From: Blastomyces gilchristii SLH14081
Taxonomy: Eukaryota > Ascomycota > Eurotiomycetes > Onygenales > Ajellomycetaceae
Reading direction: 5' to 3'
Assembly (NCBI RefSeq): GCF_000003855.2
Contig: NW_003101681.1
Span: forward strand, 504,944 to 568,943
Length of the DNA stretch: 64,000 bases
This document shows positions 34,647-47,600 of this stretch, piece by piece. The notes below the pieces were generated by a model. It was not told the origin of the DNA and made no database searches. It saw nothing but the letters and a program-made list of their open reading frames with translations. Each line of letters starts with the position of its first letter. The stretch's first letter is position 1. A program made the position numbers and the translations under genes.

Positions 34647-36037
34647 TCTAAGAGCACCAAGTAGTTAGTATTCACATGCGCCTTGGAAATTTCATTCTAC
34701 ATGTGTGTTACTCTTGCCAGACTAGAGAAGCCGATTTTACCGTGTTATGCTCTCCTTACCTTTTGGTTTAAACACTTGTGTCACTGGCGACAAGTTAATA
34801 TCTCACATTTCTGGTCTCAAGACATAGCGAAGGAATCTATGACATGTTTATGAAAGGAAGCAGCTTTAGAAATTTCTAATAACTAGAGGAGAATGGCAAC
34901 AAGCATTACTGGTTAATATAATTTGCGTTCGCGTTATCACAGCTTTGTAAATATAGGAAAGTTGGCAAGCCGACACGAAGATGAAATGATTGAAACATAT
35001 TGCCAGCATCAGAGGCTCGTCAGGGCCTCAAGAAGGACAAAGGCCCAATAATGAACAAATAATCCTCCGCGTCTATCTCCGTAAAGAGTCAGGAAAGAAG
35101 GCTCGCCACACACCCATGCCTATTAGCTTCCCCAGGCCTCCAATGTACAGCAAGTCACATCGCACAACCCTGTCCGCCGCGGAAGCCGCCAAAATTATAT
35201 ATATATATATATATTATCGAGGAAAATATCGATGCAGGTTTTACCTATCCATGACGATCAAGATGGATAGCGGCATAGATCGAATGTGACGCCGAAAGCG
35301 GATTTGGCACTCGACAACTGGCTACCAGCTTTATAAGGATCACGCGGACTGGGGAATGGAAAGTAATGCGATTGAGAACAGGCGCCTGTTGATAGGGCAA
35401 AGTGTCCTTGGCTTTATCTGCATACCACAAACGGAAAAAAAGAACCTACACCAGTATGCTTTATCATGTTTCCCCGTAGGTGATTGTCCATGCTGTGTTT
35501 CATTCTGTTACAATGATGACATCAACATGGAAACATCAACACAAGCCCACATATTCAGGGGCAACGGTCCAAATCTACTGCGTAAAGGCGGAAGCTCGTG
35601 TACTTGTTCCTCCTCGCCGTGATTGTTTAGTCGGAGTAGATCCTCATATTATTGAGTTGAACAGCCACATATGCCACAGTGAATGTCCAAATAACAGGAC
35701 TTCAGTGACTCAAAAGCCCTATAGCAGAAGAGCCAGGTCCAAACCAATAAGAAGCGAGGCCGACAAACTGCTTCCTTCCCTCTGGAAGTGAGATAATAAT
35801 AGGGAGGACGGAAACAAAGAAGTAACGTGGCAATACCACCTGCGGGGAAATAGGAAATTAGGGATTAGGGCATGTTTGCCAACCATCGCGGAGTGCCTGC
35901 ACGGCGCTCTCATTGGAGCACATGGGACAGATATGACGACAGAATCTCTGGATGCGCTGAGGTTCCAGCTGGCTGGGTACCACCGGCTCAATCGGGAATC
36001 TCTCTTGATAGGTGAAGGTTGTTTCAGCATTCCATCC

Positions 36038-36062
36038 TTTTTTTTTTTTTTTTTTTTTTTTT
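36038..36062. repeat. Poly(T) tract, T25
   Basis: A pure homopolymer in the gene-poor region. Confidence 0.9.
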
Positions 36063-39000
36063 GCGACAAGAGAAGTAAGTAGTTAGCGGAGTTCGATGAA
36101 GTTGACGTTCTGCTTTCCATTTGCCAGGGCCAACTTTTTCTCATCACTAACCAACCATTTCCCGAGTCCCCTCTCCTCATGCTCGTGGAGTGTTTGAGGG
36201 GCTCTCTCGAAAATGCCGTGCTATTTATTTCTCCTCGAAATACGGTGGATACAGCTCATACCGTCAGTTCAGAGCTGCACGCACCGTATTTGTTTTTATT
36301 ACGATCTGTATTCGAGGAAACAGGACTTGAATCATGTATGGTACTGTAAAACTGATCTCTTACCGCCGCAAAACGCTCCACCACAGATATCCCCAACGGT
36401 TGCAATTTTCATGCAGCGAAAGATGCAAGCAGCAAGCAGCCATCCAATCAACCGACTGCTCACACCATGTGAAGCCACATCGCATCGCTGTTCCTCCGCT
36501 GCTGGTGAGGGGCTCCGTTGGTGGGGCTCATGGGGCTTGACAATGGTTTGAGGGCGCTAGCGCTGTGGCGCAGGAGGGTAGGGGGAAACTCAGCGGTTGC
36601 TGAGTTGGAAGGGGCCCAAGAGCTGGCTAAGTGGAGAAAGCTCCAAAACTTCACGGTTGAAAATTACATAGTATGTCGCTTATGTATGAAGCTGAATGGG
36701 GGGGGAGACGAGAGAACAGACTCGCAAGGAGCGGAGAGGGGAAGTGAAGAGTGAGGCAAGATGTACAGCTCATGTACAGAGAGAGGTAGGCATAAGGTCA
36801 GATGCATCATTGGAACCCGGCGGATGTTTCACCGGTAGCACGCCAGCTTCGTATGAATAATAACTAATAATTTTGTCTTTAGCTCCTCCAGGTGTGAACA
36901 CCATTTTGAGGCTGAGAGGAACTTCCCGGTCGCAACCACGATCGCTCCCGCAGAAGGGACCAAAGACGATTTTTATGAGCGACACATGAGCAGCATGGTG
37001 GGTGGTGTGTGGTGTGTGCTCTTTTCCCCTTTGTGGGAGCATGTCCGTTAATACATGGATAGCTTCATCCCGCATGCGAGTTTCTCGATGAAGTAAGAAC
37101 TAAATTTGAGTCAATGCTGATTGAGAGCTTACTAGGTCGTTAGTTACTTGCACACACATTTTGAACCCGATGGGTGAAGAATAACCCTAATAATAATCAT
37201 AATAATAATCCCAGCTCATCAGAGCCGCTGCGCTAGCAGGTAGAACCTTGATACCCCCTGGATCCCTGCATGCTTTGTTCTTGAATGCTGCATGGAAAGC
37301 CCTTGGGGTTGAGAAACCTAAACTTGCCGAGGCGCCAGTGACTCGGGAAAAGTCAGGCTCTCTTGTCAAGTTCTCGGAATGACAATAATAATGATTGTCA
37401 GCATGGGGTTCCGCAGTCTGCCATTTGCGAATCAAAATAACCGTAGGATACTTTTTTGTGATTGCATTTAGGAAGCACAACCAAGTCGTTAACTGTATAA
37501 TTATCAAATGGTCGAAAGAATAATACATCATGGTATTTAGTAGTTACGAAAAAAAGGACGACGAGGACCACTGAGTTCTCTCATTCATTATCAGCATCGG
37601 CCTCCCAATACCTCGCTACCATGTTATCCTGTAGTTAGAGGATAGTACAAAGGAAGCCTTACGCCGAGCTTTAACGAAACCCGATCGAAAATATGGTGAC
37701 GAGTGAGATCGGAATTGAACAAGGAGGTTTGCTGATCAAGTGTGTACAGTAAATAACACTCAAGGTTGGATGGGGTGCTCTGATTATGGACAAAAATTCA
37801 TGGATAGCGGTGTGCCGGATAATATCGAGTACCCTTCTTGAAGTCATACATGCGTAGAGCACGGCACCTGCTGCATGCTTTCGAAATATGAGATGTAATT
37901 TGACGAAGCAGAGTTTCATTTACATCTCCTTTTCGTCGATTTCGTATTCGCGTGCCGTGCAGTTCTTGAAATCAGCATTAGCCATCATTCCCGCAACCTC
38001 AACCACAGTATGGAATGCACTGTACATGCTTCCAACTGTTATGATCCAGGAGGACGATCACGATGCACGCTGCTAGTGAATGCGCATATATACATACACG
38101 CAATCTGTCCATACGATACATGCTTTGCATGCGCCCTTGGCACACATGTGCATTGGCCGGGAAAACAAGGGGTGATCATTATTTCCCCTTTTTTTTTGGT
38201 GACACATCTCTTCCGCTTCGTTTCCTTCAGGCTTTTGTGTAGCTCCCGGAACCATCTTGCGTGTTCCGTCAGCCGAAAAGCCACGTTTGATCATGCATTG
38301 ACGAGAAAGTGCTCGTTTTGGGCCAAACAAACGTATAAGGGAAGCAAACGACGTTGAAAACACTCCATAACTTATAGAGACCCCCTTGACGAGAAGGGGA
38401 AATGAGAGCATAATAGAACGTCTTCCAGCGGTAGTTATATGGATAATCCTGTTCTTTTCGAGGATGTCATCCGTTGGTCCATCCACCTATCAAGATAGGT
38501 TGCAGACTTATCGTCCGAAGGGGGTGACAAAATGACGACGCTGCTGAGGACGCTAAGTCAGATACGCCTGGGATGATCACCAACAGGCGGAGAAGGGGAT
38601 ATGATGCCTTGAGAGCTCCGGAAGTATGGCCCCCTTGGCGTGCGGTTCCTGTCATCATTGGGAGGTAGATGCTGATTAAAGATGGACGTGGTAGTCTTTC
38701 ACCTAGGAACCTGGCTCCCTACGTACGAGTAGCCACGTATGCGTCACCGAGCTTCGGTGGCAGTTTCATAAATCCTCACAGCATGGGGAGGCTGAAAAGA
38801 TGTCCGATTTCTGTGCTGATGCCGCTCTCCAGTGAAGGAGAGAGAAGGGGCGGGGGTGGTTACAAATGAAGATAACAGAGTGAAATCTTTGATGCCTATT
38901 CCAAGTTGTAAATTTCACCGCTTCAGAGACCGTACTGAACTTCTCGGGGAATTTTGATGTCCTGCAGATCCGATGAGGGGCGTCCATGCGAAAATAAAGC

Positions 39001-42000
39001 CGTGCAAATTTGAAAAGGAAGACGAAAAGTTAAGGAGCGGAGCTGGCGGCATAGATGCATGCAGACACGAAGGTTCTGAAGGTCAAAGGGTTGGGACGGG
39101 TTGCCTTACCCGCTGCTGAGCGGAGCTGCCAAAAGCAAAAGAAGTAACCCCCTTGTCGTTGTATGCGCCAATATCATAGTTCTTTTATGTGGACCTACAC
39201 AGCGTACTTCGAGCCTCAATTTATTTTCAAGTACATATACGTATGCAGTAGAGAAGCGGGTGCGTCGCTGACAATCATATGGAAATAAGGCAAACACTAA
39301 ACGTCTCTGTCATCGCACGCAGGCAGTATCTCGTATCTAGTTAGTTTCTAGGAGTTCGTGCATATTCGTGAAATCGTGGTTGAACCCCTAGCATTTGTGG
39401 GATGAATATCTTTTGCATGTTTCATGCATGCAATGGTTGCCTTGAGGCGGCTACATGTGCCCAGAATAATGAAATATTGTGTCTGCGGTGAAGGGCAATA
39501 AAAAAAAAATTAGAAAGCAAAGAGGCAGTTAAGGTTTGCGCAAGTATTCAGCAAAGGGTAAGAAAAGAAAAAGGATAAAAAGAGTGAAAAATGGGGAGAG
39601 GGGGTGGTCTCGTCAATCGGTAGCCTCATTCTGCAGAATGCCTCTCAGGGCATTCCTGACGCACCACCGGTGATAAAGCTAGGCAAAAGCAAACCGAAGT
39701 GGCGCAACAATAATGAGTGGCTTGTTCGGGAGTGTGCATGTCCGGGGTTGGTTGTAACGAAGTCAACGTGGAGGAGGAGGGTCGATATTAATTAGGGAAG
39801 GTCGTATTAAAGATCGGAACCTGTTGAAGTAGGTTACTCATAGCTGGGTCTTGAACGGCTCTATCTTGCCTAGCTCAGTCTCACATAGGCAGGCGTTGTG
39901 CTGCGAAGTGTTATTAATAATTGAAAAATGGGCAGGCGGACGGACGTGGAGGGACATCCTGCACCATGCACATGGAGGGGTGTGCATAATTAGGCGGGGT
40001 TGTCAAAAGGCGGGTGGATGGGTTGTACAGAGTATAGGTCGCTGGGGCACTCTGCACAAGTACGCAGCGTAGTGCGTCAGATTGGGAGAACGTCCAAAGA
40101 GAGGTGAAAAGGGGTTATGTGGTTATGTTGTGCTGAATGGATGGCGGATATCATATCTGGAATGTGTGAATATGTACTCCGTAGTGGACGTCTGGATAAG
40201 CTCGGGAGAGTGTAGTTAAGGACAGTGCTGTACAATTATTGAATATTCAATAAATTTATGTACATACTTCTGTTTTTTTTTTTTTTTTTCCTCATTTTGG
40301 CTTCTGCTAAAAAGGAACAAGGCAAAGATCATGAATCGTAGGTTACTGCTAGAATCATTATTACCGGATGAGGGGACAAAATACCAGTTCTAGAGGAAGG
40401 GCGGGGCAGCCACCAATATGATGGAGGAGAAATCCCGAACATTGTCCCCGAAACCTCGCATTTCAAGGCGTGGGATTCTTTGCGGCCGGGTTTTCGAGTG
40501 CAGCAGGACGACGATGCCGACAACCTAGTCTCATTGCCCCGCATCTTGTCAGCCTGCCATGGACAGGCATTATTCCAAGTGCTGTTGTCAGCTCATGCAC
40601 GCGCATATTCCAAGTAGAAACCCGTCGAGGGGAGCCTGATGACCGAAAGGAGCAGTATAAACACATGAATATATCACATCTCTCTGTGTTTTATGTTTAT
40701 GGAGCGAGATGTTCGCAGCGTATGTACGGAGTTCCGTACATGGCCATCGGAAACTGTTCGATAATAACCGCACAATAAGTTGCACTAGTTTCAAAGCAGT
40801 TTGGTCTATGCACTGTTTATTTGAGACTTACGCGCATTCATTATATATACACTGCAGAGGTATGATTCTACTCAATATTATGGAATAATGGAATAATGGA
40901 GATTCCATTAATTTGAAGAAAAAAGAATATAGAGAGAGTATTATCTTGAGAAAAATGAAATAGGGGTAAATGAATGTGTATTATGCAACTCTATTATAAC
41001 TTCTACTAATTACTATGCATCAACCTACTTTGGGATTAGTGTGATTTGACTAGAAGTTACAAAAGTTTCAACCTTTTTTGTTTAGGCCACTGTAAGATTT
41101 CATTGTTGATACGACTATGCCGCATAGATCAACGACGGCCACTATGATGTCATGGGAAGAAGGCGGTCGGTCGCGCGAAGGACGGTAACTATTCTTTTTC
41201 TCAGCAACTGTCCTTAAGATAGATAGTTAGTTAGGCATCTGAGCATCTTCTCGATGTATATTTATCCCAGGCGGAGCTGATGGCCCATCCGAAGTGTATG
41301 CGGGCGCGACGGGTTGGCTCTTCTGATTCGGCAGATTGCCTTTCATGCCACGTTTCTTGGTGTCTCTTGGTCATTTCGGCTCAAGCCGCTATATTCAACG
41401 ATCGAAGGGGGGGGAATTAATGTTTATGGGTTAGAGAGCCATTGTATGTACAGTACGTAACGCGTATGGCGGAGAGCGTATTGTTACAGCACGTGAGACT
41501 TAAGATTATTGCATACAACCCCGGTAATACAGGCTCGGACAAGCGTTCCATAGAGTTACAGCTTCTTCGGTTGTTGGCTGACGGGCGCCATTATTGGCTG
41601 ACTGGTGAGGTATTGTATCTACTTGAATGAGAGTTCTTTCAACGTCAAGAGCCCGTTCCGACTACCCACCCTCTACTCATCCCTCGTGGGAGAAAGGGAT
41701 GCTAATTTGTCGGTTGAGACTGTATCCTGGATCAGCAGCTTGAAGGTGGAACCAGGAACAAAACCAAAATCGAATGGTCGGGCCAACAGGAGAACGCCCA
41801 GTTAAGCGTTGAAATCGTCTGGGGAACTTGACTTTGGGTGCTGGTATGATTCCTCAGGTCCTGCAAAACTCTCCTGGCACGGGGGGGGGAAGGGGGAAAG
41901 ATGATTGAGCGAACACAACCAAATAGGAGTCCTCTCTATGATCGGCTCGGTGATGGTTGAGAAACAAAATTTTGTGAGGTAGTTACCTCCTGGACTCAAA

Positions 42001-42032
42001 ATAAACAATTATTTTTTCTACCCTTTCGTCTG

Positions 42033-42080
<48 letters not shown>
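42033..42080. repeat. Poly(A) tract, A48
   Basis: The longest homopolymer in the window. It could be a retroposed tail, slippage, or a place where the assembly length is unreliable. Confidence 0.9.
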
Positions 42081-42083
<3 letters not shown>

Positions 42084-42684
42084 ACTCAACAAGAGCTCAC
42101 CTGATGGCCGTGGAATCCTAATTCGATCTCCCACAAACCAAAATTCCCAGGCGTCCGGATGCCCAAGACATGCCAAGCACCGCTATCAGTGCTTGTCCGT
42201 AAGGCTGGCGAGGGATTGAAACAGAGAAGAAAAAAAAGAAAAAAAAAAGGCTCTTGGCCCGGATGATGATTCGCACCCAACAGCGTCTGTTCCTCATGGC
42301 CAATTGGGAGAATTAATAAGCCACAGTCACAGCCCCCAAAGACCAGGAACAATGATGGAATTCGTTGCGGGGATAGCTGATCTCAAAAAGTCCCACCTGA
42401 TAAGCGTTGGTGCTTGGGAGTAAGGACTCCACCGCCATTTCGTTTCCGAAAGTTTAAGATAAAAAGGAAGTTTAACGACGACCAAGAAAGTTGGTTCTCC
42501 TGGATTTGGATGCTGCCGGGCAAAGGCGCCTGAGCCCGACTTAGCCTTTACGAGGCTGCAATGTTGGGAAGAAAATAGAAAAGACGGGAGGGGGAGGTCA
42601 TTGATATTCCCAATTCCGGTATTCGATTGGCAGCCAATGGTGAGACTTTGCCTACCCTACCTACCCATGTGAGACCTGAATTTC

Positions 42685-42685
42685 T

Positions 42686-42716
<31 letters not shown>

Positions 42717-42721
42717 ACACA
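42685..42721. repeat. (CA)n microsatellite
   Basis: CACA dinucleotide repeat, about 18 units with one interruption (ATACAC). Confidence 0.9.
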
Positions 42722-43560
42722 AAGTTACCGATGATATTGGTAGTTGGGTGAATAATGTACCCGCAAGCAGAGCCAGTGGAAGGATCATGAAACAACGGAG
42801 GAGCTGTTGCTTGTAAATGATAAGTGATAGGCAGGAGGATTGCCCATTCTCGAAAATCGGTGCTGTACTATGTTGTTCATTCACGCCACTCGTTTGCGAA
42901 ATTTATGCAAGCTCAGAATGCAGTGGTAAGATTTCGACATTTATTTTCTCATTGTATTATTATTGCAGAAGTGACTGCTCTTAAATTCTGCCCAAGCAAG
43001 CAGCTACTTCGTCGTTGAAGCCGGAATCGTGAGTAAGTGATCCATCCGTAGATATAATTATTAATGGAGGAAAGACAGTCATCGGGAATTACATAATTAC
43101 ATGGCAACAAGGGTAACTTAACTAAAAACGAGTACAGAGTACAGTACTGTACTCCGTACATAGTATGAAATTGGAAATAATACCCGGATACATACATACC
43201 CATACCATACAGGCTGTCAATACGCAACCGTATCAGAATCGCGGTATTGGTACGGTACGACACAGCTCACGATCTTATGCACGACGACGTCGACTGGGGA
43301 AAGCAGAAATTAATCCTTGATCCCACTGCTAAAACTGCTAAAAAAACTAACTATTCAATCCCGCTGCCAATCCTCTCCGTTTTTATTTATTTCTCCCTTG
43401 CTGCTGATTTTCCCTCTCCTCCATGTTGTGCCTCTGCTGGGCTCAAGATACATCTGCTTCCTGCACCCTCCATCGCTCCTTACTGTACTTTCCTAGCTCT
43501 GTCGCGCACGCATAAGTCGACCCCGCGACCCTTGCAGCAAACACCGCCAAAATAGCAGCG

Positions 43561-44693
43561 CCTCCTCGCCGTGATCGTCGAAACATCTACCCCGTTTGAC
43601 CAAGACGCCAAAACCCTCCTCCCTTTCCTCCAAGAACTCACCTGCATAGCTCAAGCCCGTGGACTGCATTGGGAGCTACAACCATTCGTTGAGAGCCGGC
43701 TCCAGCTGCTCTCTGACGTATCAATCTCTGACACCCTTATTTTCGCGCTGCAATAGCTGGGCGCACGCCGCCTCAGCGAGTTTTCTGGGGATTGAGTCCC
43801 TGTTCACAAAGACCTATCTGGAGACTGGTCAAAATAACTTTGCAGGGCCCGAAACTATAGGCCTTGTGAGAGAGCTGCTAGCTAGATAAAAGGAGGGCCT
43901 TGGGCTCTCATTCCTACCTCCAATCTCCTCTCTCTCGCCATCAACGCTTCATTTTTTCCCCAGCGCTCCTATTTTTACCACGAGTGAAAGATACTCATAC
44001 TCAGCCACAAAGCATTTTTCTCTGTGGCGATCTACAAGCTCGATTGGATACCTTGCCGCCTCCCCTTCTACCCTGCAGATCAACTGCCGCCCTATCAAAG
44101 AAGAGCCCCCCCACAGTCGATTCTGTCGACCGCGAGAAATTACGCCGGAAGGTATAAGAGGAGGGCAAAAGCTAAGCAAACCTCGAGGCAGAACCGGGGA
44201 CAAGCACAAGCGAGGTGATAAAGGCAACAAACGTTTGCTTTTATTTTCCCCCTCCTTTCAATTTGTTTTTTATAAAAGAAGAGCAGCTGTTAGAGGTCCG
44301 GGTGCCGCTCAAACCGAACAGTAGGCGCCAAATCATTCGCAAGCAGCCTCTAGAAGATCATTACGCATTATATTGCAGGTCAATATGCAGGTATCAAAAT
44401 TTCGGCAAACTTGGTAGGCACGCCTTTGCTACAACGACACTCAATCGCTGCCCTCCTTAACACGCCAGCCAGTCGAACTGCTGCTTGGCTTGTTCGGGAA
44501 ACAAACCAGAACAACAATACGGTTGGGCCTCTTACCTTTTCTACACCACTTCATTCTCATTTATTTGCCTTGCACAGCCATCAACGGCGACGATTTGAAG
44601 TTTGGTACACCTTGAAAATCAGCCGCTCATCTGTAGTCCCTGCAGAGTCTCGTGCGCCAGTCCTCGCCCCACTTTTTATAACGGCTGTCTGTA
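43561..44693 (+). promoter_or_regulatory. Upstream/leader region of the phospholipase C gene
   Basis: About 1.1 kb rich in C and T on the + strand (for example 43905-43990), typical of filamentous-fungal promoters and long 5' leaders. Short ORFs here have no domains; some could be upstream ORFs if transcribed. The transcription start cannot be placed from sequence alone. Confidence 0.45.
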
Positions 44694-47600
44694 ATGGCAT
44701 CTGGCGGGTGGCCGTCCCCCTCTACCTTAAAAGACAACTCCCATTCTCGATTGAACTCCTCCCCTTCCCAGGGCCCCCGCAGAATTCCCTTTCAAGATGT
44801 TTTGTCTTCTTCGACCCTTAGTTCAACTGCTCCCTCAGTTTCCGGATTTGGTCCTTCAGGGCCATCAAAAAGTTCTCCTGGCCTTCCTGCTCATTTCTCA
44901 AGCGCGCCTAGTCCTTCCACTTTCTCTCTCAACGGCTCAGCCGATTCCTCGCGGGATCCTGCCGTCCGCAATACATTCAGCCCGACCTTTGCACTTGGAT
45001 CTCCCCTCCCCCTTGAACTTCCCGAGAGTGTTATGGCATTTCCTACATACCCCAATGCCCCTCCATCTGGTATAGATGGTATCGGGAACAATGCAACTTC
45101 CAACAAAGCTCCTGGGCTTATGAGAAGGCTATCTAGAGGAACTGCAAACAAACTGAGTCGGCGGAGACAGTCGACATCTCACCATGACAAGCGAGACAAC
45201 AGCTCTGGTCCTGTTATTATGCGCAGGAGAAGTGACAGCAAAACTGGGACGACAACATCTCGGGATAGTGGTCTGGATTCAAGCTATGAAGAAGAGGAAG
45301 AGGGTTGCGGCACGTGGTGTAAGCCTGAAACAAATAGTACCACCAATGGATACAATATGTCCGGCACTGCCACTCATACGTGCACTGCGCCCGAGCTGGA
45401 TTTAATTTTGCATCGTGGCTCTCCTCTGACCAAAGTCACCAAACATAAGAGAAAGAGAGTTACATTTTTCCTCGATTTACATGCCGCCAAGGTTTATTGG
45501 GATTTGTCAAATCCGGCCAAGAGACTCTATATCGATGATATTAAGGAAATACGCACAGGTCTGGATGCTCGTAACTACCGGGAGGAGCATGATATCCCTG
45601 AGAATCTCGAAAATTTGTGGTTCACGATTATTTTCACAAATCCTGAGCAGTCCAAAAACAAGCCCATAAAAACCATGCACCTTATCGCCCCGAATGAAGC
45701 CACTTTGGAACTCTGGACCAACATCTTGGACGATATCTCTAGATATCGTATCGGTCTCATGGCTGGCTTGGCTGGAACTCAAAGTGACACTGTCTTAAAA
45801 GCCCACTGGCAGCGTGAAATTTCTCGGCGGGTGCTAGAGCCTGGCGAAGAATCTCTTGACCGGAACGCTATTGAAGCCTTGTGTCAAAGTTTACACATCA
45901 ATTGCTCTAAAAATATGCTGCGCGCTCAGATCACAAAAGCAGATACCGAAGGCAAAGGCCGTTTGAATTTTGCACAATTTAAAGACTTCCTTCAGCGACT
46001 GAGAGACCGCAAGGATATCCGAGAAATATTTCGTTCTGTCGCAGCAGACCCCGTGCAGGGGCTAACACTGGACGAGTTCCTTCATTTTCTTCGCGAAGTT
46101 CAACGCGAAAATGTGGAAGAGAATAGAAACTACTGGTGCTCAACCTTCGAATCCTTCTCCCGCAACTCCAAACAACGGCCAGAACCACGAAATTCGCCAG
46201 ATTCTCGGATGGACTTGGACGCTTTTTCGGCTTTTTTAATTTCTCCTAAAAATAGCGTACACCTAATACGATATTCCCCTCCAAAGTTTGATAGGCCCCT
46301 CAACGAATACTTCATCTCGAGTTCACATAACACGTATTTACTCGGAAGACAGGTTGTTGGGGAATCTAGCACGGAAGCCTACATCACCGCTCTTCAAAAT
46401 GGTTGCCGCTGCGTGGAGATTGACTGCTGGGATGGCGCTGATGGTCGTCCCACTGTCTCACATGGCCATACCATGACGAAAAGTGTTTTATTTGCAGACT
46501 GCATTAATGTTATCAACCGGTATGCTTTTCAAGCGTCTGAATACCCATTGATACTTTCGCTTGAGGTTCATTGCTCCCCAATCCAACAACTAGCGATGGT
46601 GGAAATCATGAAGGAGACATTTGGAGACAAGCTTGTTCTCCAGCCTCTCTTGACCAACTGTCCGATCTTGCCTTCCCCAGATGACCTAAAGCATCGCATC
46701 CTAATAAAAGTCAAAACCGCGGACGAGGAGGAGCTGTTGACCTCTTCTCATACACACACTACGGGCCGCAAGCGCAGCTCAAGTTCGCCATTTATTCGGC
46801 ATACTCTCCCAGAGAGCAATAGTATATCGATGCCCTTTTCACAGACAAGCCATTCGGTAGATGCTGGTAGCTTGCCATCTTGGACCGCTGGAAGAAGATC
46901 ACTTACCACCACAAGCATCAGCAGTGCATCCGAGGACAGCGATGTTGGCCAGCTCCTAACATCGACGAGGAAAGAAAAAAGAAGACAAAAAAGTCGAATA
47001 ACCAGAGAACTCGCTGAGCTTGGTGTATACTCCCGGGGATATAAGTTCCACAGCTTCAATTCTCCGGAAAGTAAGAGGTTTAATCATGTATATTCTTTCG
47101 CTGAAAAAGCCTTCGAACGGTTATGTGGAGACTCGGAGAGCAAAGCACTGCTCGAAGCCCATAATAGATCTTTCATTACGCGCGTCTACCCATCGAAATT
47201 TCGCGTTCGCTCATCAAATTTTGATCCGAATAGCTTCTGGAGACGAGGCGTGCAAATGGTAGCAATGAACTGGCAAACCTACGACGTCGGTATGCAGATG
47301 AACCAAGCAATGTTTGCTTCTGGCAGCGATCAGACTGGTTACGTTCTGAAGCCGGATAGTCTACGGACATCCCCCTCTCCCAGGTACATTGCTCTAAGTT
47401 GCGACTCAAAACCCAAGGTTGATAGGAAATTAGTTACGTTCACAGTAGATATCATATCCGCACAGCAACTGCCAAGGTTAAAAGGAATGGGTCCCGACGA
47501 TAGTATCAACCCCTACGTTGAAATTGAGCTGTTTTGTGCCGATGACAAAAAGAAAGGTCTCGCATTCGGCGAAGGCGGTGTTAATACTTCTGCCCGCAAC

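Larger units (their letters stand above)
34647..43560. other. Long gene-poor region without a supportable gene
   Basis: Nearly 9 kb of ordinary base composition with CpG present, so unlike the RIP-decayed blocks. All ORFs are short (60-153 codons), overlap on both strands and show no domain. It contains T25 (36038-36062), T17 (40273-40289), A48 (42033-42080), a CA repeat near 42686-42721, a TA run near 35196-35214 and a G11 run near 41880. Several TACTCCGTA-type palindromic motifs occur (for example near 40175, 40730 and 43150). It may hold non-coding transcripts or regulatory DNA for the downstream phospholipase C gene. Confidence 0.55.

Noticed and set aside
35719..36180. 153-codon minus-strand ORF in the gene-poor region
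   Set aside because: It crosses a T25 homopolymer (a poly-Lys run), has no domain and no plausible start context.
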